Assembly: GCA_963844235.1 (NCBI GenBank)
Contig: CAWJNF010000004.1
Location: 558,001-622,000 of the forward strand
Direction: 5' to 3'
DNA: 64,000 nt
DNA from: CAWJNF01 sp963844235
GTDB lineage: Bacteria; Actinomycetota; Thermoleophilia; Gaiellales; Gaiellaceae
Below are positions 7,281-14,275 of this stretch, piece by piece. The position numbers and the translations under genes are program-made. Position 1 is the first letter of the stretch. Each line of letters opens with the position of its first letter. A model generated the notes under the pieces. The model saw only the letters and a list, made by a program, of their open reading frames with translations. It did no database searches and was not told the DNA's origin.

Positions 7281-8552
7281 GTGATCGGCGCAGAGAGCGG
7301 CCGGAGGATCCACTACGCCTGGGTCGTGGCAGGCGCTGCCTTCGTCGCGCTCGTCATGGCCGCGGGCTTCCGGGCGACGGCGGGCGTGCTCCTCGTTCCC
7401 CTGCACGTCGCGTTCGGTTGGAGCCACGAGACCATCTCGCTCGCGGTTGCCGTCAACCTCATGGTCTACGGGCTGGCGTCGCCCTTCGCCGCCGCGGCCA
7501 TCGAACGCTTCGGGATGCGGCGGGTGATGGTCATCGCGCTGGTCGTGATCGGCGCGAGCGCCCTGATCACGACGCGGATGACCGCGCCCTGGCAGCTCTA
7601 CCTGCTCTGGGGCGTCGTGAACGGCGCCGCAACCGCCGCGATCGCGATCCCGCTCGCGGCCATCGTCGCGAATCGCTGGTTCGCGAGGCGCCAGGGGCTC
7701 GTGACCGGGCTGCTCTCGGCGAGCAACGCCTCCGGCCAGCTCGTGTTCCTGCCCTTCCTCGCCTGGGTGGCCGGGTTCGACTGGCGCTGGGCGGCGATCG
7801 CCGTCGCCGCCGCCGCGCTCCTGCTCGTCGCGCCGGTCGTCGCAGTGTTCATCCGCGACTATCCGGCGCAGATCGGTCTGCGACCGCTCGGCTCGGCGGT
7901 GGACGTCCCCGTGCCGCCCCGGCCGAGCAACCCCTTCCGGGCTGCGGTGAACGGCCTGCGACTGGCCGGGCGATCGCCGACGTTCTGGCTGCTGGCCGGG
8001 AGCTTCTTCATCTGCGGCGCCACGACGAACGGGCTCGTATCGACGCACCTGATCCCCGCGGCCCACGACCACGGCATCACCCAGGTCACGGCGGCCGGCC
8101 TGCTCGCGCTGATCGGCGTCTTCGACATCCTCGGAACGGTGGGGTCGGGCCTCTTGACGGATCGCTACGACAGCCGCTGGCTGCTCTTCTGGTACTACGG
8201 CCTCCGCGGCCTCTCGCTGATCGCGCTTCCGTTCCTCCTCGCCGGTCCGCAGGCCTCCCTCGTCGCGTTCGCGATCTTCTACGGCCTGGACTGGGTCGCC
8301 ACCGTGCCCCCCACCGCCGCCCTCACTGCGCAGACATTCGGCCGCGCTCATCTCAGCGTCGTCTTCGGCTGGATCTTCGGCGCCCACCAGCTCGGCGCGG
8401 CGTTCGCGGCCGAGACCGCCGGCATGATCCGCACCCTGGCCGGGGACTACGAGATCGCGTTCATCGGCGCCGGTGTCCTCGGCCTCGTCGCCTCGGTGCT
8501 CGTGATCCGGATCGCGCGCCGCCCGCACCGCCCGGCGATCGAGCCGGCCTGA
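7281..8552 (+). CDS. MFS transporter (12 TM)
   Basis: A 423-residue major facilitator protein with about 12 hydrophobic segments, an RFGMRRVMV loop after TM2 and a cytoplasmic loop after TM6 (about residues 195-225). The arrangement resembles the oxalate/formate or monocarboxylate-type antiporters, but the substrate is not defined. The GTG at 7281 is chosen because translation from upstream starts would run through the promoter; MIGAESGRRIHYAWVV is a normal start for the family. It is controlled in all likelihood by the divergent MarR gene. Confidence 0.85.
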   Translation: MIGAESGRRIHYAWVVAGAAFVALVMAAGFRATAGVLLVPLHVAFGWSHETISLAVAVNLMVYGLASPFAAAAIERFGMRRVMVIALVVIGASALITTRMTAPWQLYLLWGVVNGAATAAIAIPLAAIVANRWFARRQGLVTGLLSASNASGQLVFLPFLAWVAGFDWRWAAIAVAAAALLLVAPVVAVFIRDYPAQIGLRPLGSAVDVPVPPRPSNPFRAAVNGLRLAGRSPTFWLLAGSFFICGATTNGLVSTHLIPAAHDHGITQVTAAGLLALIGVFDILGTVGSGLLTDRYDSRWLLFWYYGLRGLSLIALPFLLAGPQASLVAFAIFYGLDWVATVPPTAALTAQTFGRAHLSVVFGWIFGAHQLGAAFAAETAGMIRTLAGDYEIAFIGAGVLGLVASVLVIRIARRPHRPAIEPA

Positions 8553-8582
8553 CCGGCGCCCAGGGTCGGCGCCACGATCAGG

Positions 8583-8984
8583 CTATGCGTCGCCGCCGGT
8601 CTTCCGCTCGATGAGCTCGATGCGATAGGAGTCCGGATCTCGCACGAACGCGATGAACGAGCCGCCCTCGCTCACCTGGTAGGGCGGCCGCTCGGGCTCG
8701 ATCCCCTGTTGCGCGAGTCGGGCGAGCGTCGCGTCCATGTCATCGACGCCGATCGCGATGTGCCCGTACGCCGTGCCCATCTCATAGCTGCGGCCGTCGT
8801 GGTTGAACGTCAACTCGAGCACGTTGTCGGCGTCTCCGATGGAGAAGAAGTAGTTGGTCGCCTCGCGCTCGCCGCCACGGACGATGTCCATCTCGCGGCT
8901 GAAGCTGAACCCGAGCGCCTCGTAGAAGGCGCGGCTCTTGGCCGGGTCGGTGACCCGGACCATCGTGTGCAGGAATGTCGCCAT
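8583..8984 (-). CDS. gloA: Glyoxalase I / lactoylglutathione lyase-like protein
   Basis: A 133-residue vicinal-oxygen-chelate protein. HTMVRVTDPAKSRAFYEALGF at the start and YGHIAIGVDDMDATLARL in the middle are the two beta-alpha-beta-beta-beta repeats. The metal ligands expected from the family are His6, the Glu of LELTFNH, the His of YGHIAIGV and the Glu of YRIELIE. This pattern fits methylglyoxal detoxification; the thiol cofactor in this organism may not be glutathione. It converges on the MFS gene. Confidence 0.85.
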   Translation of the reverse strand: MATFLHTMVRVTDPAKSRAFYEALGFSFSREMDIVRGGEREATNYFFSIGDADNVLELTFNHDGRSYEMGTAYGHIAIGVDDMDATLARLAQQGIEPERPPYQVSEGGSFIAFVRDPDSYRIELIERKTGGDA

Positions 8985-9075
8985 GCCGCGAATCCTAGTC
9001 GTATGAACGCGGAGACCCCCGCCCGCAGCGGGACGCGAGTAGCCTTGCCGCGACCACGACCGAAAGAGAGCCTCG

Positions 9076-9891
9076 ATGACCCCTCAGCTCGAAAGCTGCC
9101 GCCTCGCGATCGACGGGCCCGTCGCGACGGTGACGATCATCCCGCCCAGGAACCTCGTCGGCGGCACCGCCGATCTGCACTGGGAGCTCGGTGAGGTTTT
9201 CAGCCACCTCCGCGGCGACACGTCGGTCAGGGTGATCGTGCTGACCGGCGAGGACGGCGAGTTCTACTGCCCGATGCAGCCGGAGTTCTACGACAACCCC
9301 GACCTGCGGGCGTACGTCAGCGACCCGCCGAAGTCGTTCAAGACCTTCACCGGCATCGTTCGCACCCACCAGGAGATGGCCGAGATCGAGAAGCCGATTA
9401 TCGGCAGGATCAACGGCAATGCGGTCGGATTCGGCTCGAGCCTGCTGTTCGCCTGCGATCTGATCGTGGCGGCCGAGGACGTGCAGGTGATCGACATCCA
9501 TCTCGGCATGGGCGAGGTGCCCGAGGGTGGGCCGGGGTTCGGCATCGTCACGGGCGACGGCGGGAGCTCGCTCGTCCCGCTGTTCTTCACGCCGGCGAAG
9601 GCGAAGGAGTTCCTGTTCCTCGCGCAGCGCTACTCGGCGCGCGAGCTCGCCGACATGAACGTCATCAACTACGCCGTACCGGAGGCGCAGCTCGACGCGA
9701 AGGTGGACGAGCTCGTGCAGGCGCTGCTGCGCCGCTCGGCGTTCGCACTCGCGTGGACGAAGCGGACGTGCAATCGGCGCGTGGTCGACCACCTCAACAT
9801 GACGCTCGACGCCGGGGCCGCCTACGAGATGGTGAACTTCCTCCAGCTCGAGCGACTCGGGGGCGAGGATCCGCTCTCGCTCGAGGAGTAG
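9076..9891 (+). CDS. Enoyl-CoA hydratase/isomerase family protein
   Basis: A 271-residue crotonase-fold protein. The oxyanion-hole regions are visible as RVIVLTGEDGEFYCPMQPEFYD and as GNAVGFGSSLLFACDLIVAAEDVQVIDIHLGMGEVPEGG. The catalytic Glu positions are not clearly those of the classic hydratase, so isomerase, hydrolase or decarboxylase activity is possible. The ATG at 9076 has an AAAGAGAG site. It stands alone between a divergent glyoxalase gene and a convergent MFS gene. Confidence 0.8.
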   Translation: MTPQLESCRLAIDGPVATVTIIPPRNLVGGTADLHWELGEVFSHLRGDTSVRVIVLTGEDGEFYCPMQPEFYDNPDLRAYVSDPPKSFKTFTGIVRTHQEMAEIEKPIIGRINGNAVGFGSSLLFACDLIVAAEDVQVIDIHLGMGEVPEGGPGFGIVTGDGGSSLVPLFFTPAKAKEFLFLAQRYSARELADMNVINYAVPEAQLDAKVDELVQALLRRSAFALAWTKRTCNRRVVDHLNMTLDAGAAYEMVNFLQLERLGGEDPLSLEE

Positions 9892-9903
9892 GGCGGGCCG
9901 CGG

Positions 9904-11196
9904 CTAGCCCGCCTCCGGCTCCGTGCGCGACGTGCGTTCGAGGTCGCGCATGCCGGGAAGGAAGAGAAAGGCGAGCGTGAAGGCTGCACCGAGCACGCCG
10001 GCTCCGACGAGCGTCGCCCGCGCGCCAAGCGCTGCCGCGATCGGGCCCGTCAGCGCGAACGAGATCGGCGTGAGGCTGATCGCGATCATCCAGTCGAGGC
10101 TCGTGACGCGTCCGAGCAGGCTCGCTGGCACGTTCCGCTGCAGGAGGGTGAGCCACACGATCTGACCCACCGCCCCTCCTGCGCCGGCGACGAGCCCTAT
10201 GACGAGCATCGGCCATAGCGAGTTCGCGAGCCCGTAGACGATCGGGCCGGTGACGCCGATCGCCCAGCCGGCGTACATGCAGGTGATCATCCTCCGTGGC
10301 AGCGCCCGTTGGGCCATCACGATCGCGGCCAGGATGGCGCCGAGACCGGCCGCAGCGAAGACGAGGCCGAGGTCCCGCGCGCTGCCGCCGATCTCGTTCT
10401 TCACGACATACGGGAGCAGCACCTCGAACGGCCCGAGCCAAACGAGCAGGAAGAGCGCCGCCGCGAGCAGCGTGCCCCACAGCCATACCTCCGAGCGCAC
10501 GAAGGCGAACCCCTCGCGGATGTCGGACAGGATTCCAGCCGGCGGTCCCGTCCGCGGCCCGGGAGAGACCGGCCGCATCAGCGCGAGCATCGTCATCGAG
10601 ATGACGAACGTTCCCGCGTCGAGCAGGAAGACGGTGCCGACGCCGACGGCGTCCACCAGCAGGCCGCCGAGCGCCGGCCCCACGAGCTGCATGGCGAATG
10701 GCCGTACGAGCCCGTCGACCGAGTTCGCCTGCACGAGCAGGTGCTGGGGGACGAGGTGCGGGACGGTGGCACCGAATGCGGGCGGGAACAGGGCATCGCC
10801 TGCCCCGTAGAGAGCCGCAAGAGCGTAGAGATGCCAGAGCTCGAGCGAGCCCGTGACCGCGAGCGCGCCCATCGCGCCCACCGCGACGGCACGGATGACG
10901 TCCGAGAGGATCATCACGCGGCGGCGGTCAAAGCGGTCGGCGATCACGCCGCCGAGGAGCAGGAAGACGACCATCGGGGCCGTCCAGGCGAGGCCGACGA
11001 GGGCGAGCGCGGTCGGGCTGTTGGACAGCTCATAGACCTGCCAGGCCATGGCGACGATGAAGATGCCGTCGCCGATGAGCGACACGGTCATCCCCGTCCA
11101 CAGAAGACGGAAGTCCCGGATCGCGAACGGACGCAGGACGCCGAGGCGGCGTTCGGTTCCGTTCATCTCGCTTGCTGGCTCTCTTCGCTGGTCCAT
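9904..11196 (-). CDS. MFS transporter, EntS-like (MFS_3) group
   Basis: A 430-residue protein with the N-terminal signature LRPFAIRDFRLLWTGMTVSLIGDGIF and DRFDRRRVMILSD after TM2, typical of the enterobactin exporter/multidrug subgroup. About 12 membrane segments are evident and the C-terminus is short and charged. The start at 11196 gives a 10-residue polar leader; the internal ATG of MNGTERRLG is an alternative. About 100 bases to the next gene hold nothing recognised. Likely an exporter of small hydrophobic compounds. Confidence 0.82.
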   Translation of the reverse strand: MDQRREPASEMNGTERRLGVLRPFAIRDFRLLWTGMTVSLIGDGIFIVAMAWQVYELSNSPTALALVGLAWTAPMVVFLLLGGVIADRFDRRRVMILSDVIRAVAVGAMGALAVTGSLELWHLYALAALYGAGDALFPPAFGATVPHLVPQHLLVQANSVDGLVRPFAMQLVGPALGGLLVDAVGVGTVFLLDAGTFVISMTMLALMRPVSPGPRTGPPAGILSDIREGFAFVRSEVWLWGTLLAAALFLLVWLGPFEVLLPYVVKNEIGGSARDLGLVFAAAGLGAILAAIVMAQRALPRRMITCMYAGWAIGVTGPIVYGLANSLWPMLVIGLVAGAGGAVGQIVWLTLLQRNVPASLLGRVTSLDWMIAISLTPISFALTGPIAAALGARATLVGAGVLGAAFTLAFLFLPGMRDLERTSRTEPEAG

Positions 11197-11300
11197 CGCT
11201 CTTCCAGGGTCAGAGGAGCCCGGTCACCCGTGAGCTCCTCGGAATCGTCTCGGGAAGGCGGCTCAGCGCATCGGCCGCGTACGCTAGCAGAGGGGCTGGC

Positions 11301-11849
11301 TCAGTCCCGTCCGGCGGCGAGGTCCTCCTCGAGCAGGCCGTAGAGGACGCCGTCCGTCCACTTCCCGTGGCGCCAGTAGGCGCGGCGGCGCGTGCCTTCG
11401 CGCGTGAAGCCGGCGCGCTCGAAGAGCCTTTGCGCCTGTTCGTTGAAGCCGTACACCTCGAGCTGGACCCGGTGGAAGCCGAGGTTGCGGATCAGGTGGA
11501 CCGCGAGGGTACGAGCGGCGCGCTCTCCGAGGCCGCGGCCGCGGAAGGTCGGGTCGACCATGACGCCGAAGAGGTACGCGATGCGACTTCGGCGATTCGT
11601 GCGCGAGAAGGCGAGCGCGCCGGCCGCATTCCAGCTGCCGCCTTCCTCCACCTCGAGGACGTAGCGGCCCTCCGCCTCTGCGTCGACACGGCCGGTGGCG
11701 AGGGCGGCGCGCACGTCGTCCTCGGCCCAGGGCGAGATCGAGGCGAGCGAGTCCGCAATCTCGGGTCGGGCCGCGAGCGCCGCCAGGGCGGCGACGTCGT
11801 CTTCCCCGGCCGGCCGCAGCCGGAAGCCGTCGCCGTCCAGCACGATCAC
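11301..11849 (-). CDS. GNAT-family N-acetyltransferase (RimJ/RimL-like)
   Basis: A 182-residue acetyl-CoA-dependent acyltransferase. It has the opening FRLRPAGEDDVAALAAL, the acetyl-CoA loop VMVDPTFRGRGLGERAARTL (R-G-x-G-x-G type) and the late NEQAQRLFERAGFTREGTRRRAYW block of the ribosomal-protein-Ala acetyltransferase group. The frame is open upstream inside the EamA gene; the GTG at 11849 in a GTGA overlap with that gene is the natural start. Substrate unknown. Confidence 0.82.
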   Translation of the reverse strand: MIVLDGDGFRLRPAGEDDVAALAALAARPEIADSLASISPWAEDDVRAALATGRVDAEAEGRYVLEVEEGGSWNAAGALAFSRTNRRSRIAYLFGVMVDPTFRGRGLGERAARTLAVHLIRNLGFHRVQLEVYGFNEQAQRLFERAGFTREGTRRRAYWRHGKWTDGVLYGLLEEDLAAGRD

Positions 11850-12754
11850 GTCTCTGCGGCGGCGGGTGCGCCGCGGCGGGCTCGCCACGCCATGCCGGAG
11901 CCGAGCGCGACTCCGAGCAGGATGAGGGCGAGGCCCAGCAGTGCGTTCAGCGTGAGCGGCTCGTCGAGAATCCCTGCCCCGTAGGCGAGCGCGGTGACCG
12001 GGATCAGATAGGCGATGAGGGAGGTGCGCGCCGAGCCATACCGCTGGAGCATGGTGTAGTGGGCGATCGAGGCTATCGCCGTGCCCAGCACGGAGAGCGC
12101 CACGACAGCGCCGATCGCCTCGAGCCCCGGAGCGTCGGAGGGCGCCTGTGCGATGCCGGCCGGGAGGATCAGCAGCCCGCCTGCGAGGCCGACCGCACAG
12201 ACGATGACCGGCGCCGGAGTCGTGGGCAAATTGTCCTGCGTGTACAGGTTCGCGCGCGCGTACGCGAGCGAGGAGAGCACGATTGCGAGCGTGCCGGCCA
12301 CCGCCCACCAGCCGCCCTGCGGCTGGATGCCGACCAGCACGGCGACTCCCACGAGGCCGACGAGGATGCCGACGAGCCGCGACCCGCTCGCGCGCTCGCT
12401 GGGGCGGATCCGGATCGCGAGCAGGGCGACGAAGATCGGTACGGTCGCGTTCGCGATCGCGGCGACGCCGGAGTCGACGTACTTCTCGCCCCAGGCTATG
12501 AGCCAGAACGGCAGCGCCCCGTTGATGACGCCGAGCACGACGGCATGACGGCCCACCGCTCGCAGGTCGGCCAGCGTGCGTCGTAATCCGGTCCGCGCGC
12601 TGAGCACCGCGAACAACACCGCACCGGCCAGCAGCAGGCGGATCGCCATCATCGTCGAGGGCTCCATGTCCTCGAGCGCGACCTTGATGAAGAGGTACGA
12701 GGCGCCCCAGAGCCCCGAGACCAGCAGGAGCAACGGGACGTAGCCGCGGGTCAC
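11846..12754 (-). CDS. EamA/DMT-superfamily transporter (10 TM)
   Basis: A 302-residue protein with two repeats of five membrane segments. Each half carries the EamA pattern, seen as GLWGASYLFIKVAL and later as SVLGTAIASIAHYTMLQRYGSARTSLIAYLIPVTAL. Members export metabolites such as amino acids; the substrate is not predictable. The gene overlaps the GNAT gene downstream by four bases, so the two are probably cotranscribed and may share a substrate type. Confidence 0.85.
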   Translation of the reverse strand: MTRGYVPLLLLVSGLWGASYLFIKVALEDMEPSTMMAIRLLLAGAVLFAVLSARTGLRRTLADLRAVGRHAVVLGVINGALPFWLIAWGEKYVDSGVAAIANATVPIFVALLAIRIRPSERASGSRLVGILVGLVGVAVLVGIQPQGGWWAVAGTLAIVLSSLAYARANLYTQDNLPTTPAPVIVCAVGLAGGLLILPAGIAQAPSDAPGLEAIGAVVALSVLGTAIASIAHYTMLQRYGSARTSLIAYLIPVTALAYGAGILDEPLTLNALLGLALILLGVALGSGMAWRARRGAPAAAET

Positions 12755-12780
12755 GCGCAGAGGCTAGCGCCCGGCATGAG

Positions 12781-12807
12781 GTGGGCCGGATGAGATCCGG
12801 CCCCTAC
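12781..12807 (+). repeat. REP-like palindrome, GTAGGGGC family
   Basis: A copy with arms GGGCCGGAT/ATCCGGCCC and the CCCCTAC tail, only 4 bases after the stop of the AhpD-like gene and 26 bases before the start of the EamA gene. Confidence 0.85.
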
Positions 12808-12811
12808 AGCG

Positions 12812-13372
12812 TCACGCGGGGTCGTCGTCGGCTGTCCACTCCGGCTCGTCCTCGATCCCAACCGCGTCGGCCACCCGGTTGATGTAGTTGAAGTACGCGA
12901 TCACCTGGATCACATCCGAGATAGCCGCGTCGCTCCACCCGTGACGACGGAGCTCGTCCACATCCTCCTGCCGCACCTGCGGTGATGCATGCGTGACCTT
13001 GACGGCGAAGTCGCACAGCGCGCGAACCGGCGGCGGCAGGCTCGCCTCGGTGTAGTCGTGGCCCGCGTGCTCGACCAGCTGCTCATCTGCGCCCTCGTCA
13101 CGGAGGTCGTCCTGGTGGGAGCGAATTCAGTAGTAGCAGTCGTTCGCGGTCGAGACGACGACCGCGAGCAGCTCCCGCTGCTCCCGGGTCAGCTCGGACT
13201 CGCCGTACATGACCTCGCGGTACAGGCTCATCGACGCACGCATCGCCCCCGGGCTGAGGCTCATCGACTTGACGACGTTGAAGACCTTGCCGGCCCGCTC
13301 GACCGCCGCGTCGTACTCCTCGCCCGTGATGCCCGTCGCCTGGCCGACGTCGATGAGCCGTAAGTAGGCCAT
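12812..13372 (-). CDS. AhpD/carboxymuconolactone decarboxylase-like peroxidase, candidate selenoprotein (in-frame TGA as Sec82)
   Basis: Read straight through one TGA (13129-13127), this is a 186-residue protein of the normal size for the AhpD-like group. The active-site pattern is Glu67-x11-Cys79-YY-TGA82-IRS-His86, exactly the family's E-x11-C-x2-C-x3-H with the TGA at the second Cys. The frame stays open for 104 codons after the TGA and is clearly protein-like: HQDDLRDEGADEQLV, VRALCDFAVKVTHASPQV, DELRRHGWSDAAISDVIQV. A stem-loop 18 bases after the TGA fits a bacterial SECIS. AhpD-like proteins with CxxU are known selenoproteins. A TGC-to-TGA mutation or base error in a Cys form is the alternative. 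As a plain ORF it would be cut to 81 residues from the ATG at 13372. No sel genes are in the window. Confidence 0.72.
13090..13109 (-). other. Candidate bacterial SECIS stem-loop
   Basis: On the minus strand, CGACCTC and GAGGGCG pair as six base pairs with one A.G mismatch around the six-base loop CGTGAC, which contains the G-T expected near the apex of a bSECIS. The stem begins 18 bases after the TGA at 13127-13129, placing the loop about 25 bases downstream, in the usual range for SelB recognition. Confidence 0.5.
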
Positions 13373-13451
13373 GGCGCGAACTGTAGGCACCGAGCGGTCG
13401 TAGTGGCGGCGGGCTGCCCGGGCATCCGGGATGCCCCGTGGGGCCGGGAGA

Positions 13452-13478
13452 GGGGCTGACCTGGTGGTCAGCCCCTAC
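13452..13478 (+). repeat. Variant palindrome with the CCCCTAC tail and a different core
   Basis: Perfect 10-base arms GGGGCTGACC/GGTCAGCCCC around TGGT, ending in TAC. The core differs from the CCGG-type copies but the GTAGGGGC end is kept. It lies in the 160-base gap between the secreted-protein gene and the AhpD-like gene. A second small palindrome, GGGCATCC-G-GGATGCCC, lies about 20 bases before it. Confidence 0.75.
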
Positions 13479-13532
13479 TCACAGATGCGCGGGGCCGTCG
13501 CGGGCTCCCGGCGCCCGTTTGGCTTCCTGGGC

Positions 13533-14063
13533 TCAGGCGTGCTGGATGGTCAGCGTCCAGCGGAGCAGGGTGGCGCTGTCCCAGGTGTGGAGGTTTCGGA
13601 ACTCGACCGTAACGGTGTGGGCGCCGGCGGTGGCGACCGTCCCGGCCCAGTCGAAGGCGGCGGCACGCCCGCGAGGGCTCGGCAACGGGCTGCGCTCGCC
13701 GATGCGCCCGCCGTTGTCGACGAACGTAACGGCGCCTGGCTCCATGGGGGCACCGTCGAGCAGGACGCGGACCTTCATGGCCGCGTACTTCTTGCCCACG
13801 AACCCGGCCCGGTCGTTCCAGTCCTCGACGAGCCCCTCGCCCGCAAAGCGGACCACGATTGGCCCGCCGGCGGCGGTGAAGCTCTGGGAGACCACGGGTA
13901 GAAACCTTCCGGTCGGCGTGTCGATCCTGCCGCCGGTGACGGTCTCCACCACGCCGGCCGGCCCGCTGGCGCTGCCCGATGTCACGACGGCGGCCGCGAC
14001 GGCTGTTCCCGAAAGGAGCGCCGCCGCCCCGAGGAGGCTGACTGTTCTCGTCTTCACGCTCAT
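13533..14063 (-). CDS. Secreted hypothetical protein
   Basis: A 176-residue protein with a classical signal: MSVKTRTVS, a hydrophobic core LLGAAALLSGTAVAAAVV, then SGSASGP as probable cleavage region. The mature part is predicted all-beta, with repeated strand patterns such as GPIVVRFAGEGLVEDW and HTVTVEFRNLHTWDSATLLRWTLTI. This resembles an extracellular beta-sandwich, but I recognise no named family and see no catalytic motif. It reads divergently from purL with a 212-base gap. Confidence 0.7.
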   Translation of the reverse strand: MSVKTRTVSLLGAAALLSGTAVAAAVVTSGSASGPAGVVETVTGGRIDTPTGRFLPVVSQSFTAAGGPIVVRFAGEGLVEDWNDRAGFVGKKYAAMKVRVLLDGAPMEPGAVTFVDNGGRIGERSPLPSPRGRAAAFDWAGTVATAGAHTVTVEFRNLHTWDSATLLRWTLTIQHA

Positions 14064-14257
14064 GACGTCCTCCGATCATCCGTCGCCGGCTCCGCGCCGG
14101 GCGAAGGCGCGACGGTATGTGCTGAGATGCGATTGTCCCTCGATCGACTCGCCGGGGGCCGCAGGGGTTCCCTGCACCGTCGCGGTAGCGACGCTCGGGG
14201 CGGCTATCCTGATCCCTAGCGGCCCGCCGCTGGCGGTCCGCGATCCTCCTGGCGCGT

Positions 14258-14263
14258 TAGACT
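14258..14263 (+). promoter_or_regulatory. Candidate -10 box for purL
   Basis: TAGACT fits TANNNT and lies 12 bases ahead of the TTG start of purL, so transcription would begin about 6 bases before the start codon with almost no leader. The rest of the 212-base gap shows no other clear signal. Confidence 0.4.
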
Positions 14264-14275
14264 CGGGCTCTCCCT

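Noticed and set aside
12812..13101. Separate short genes covering the C-terminal half of the AhpD-like protein in other frames
   Set aside because: The frame that continues through the TGA gives the conserved family sequence; the alternative frames give Arg/Ser/Gly-rich shadow peptides.
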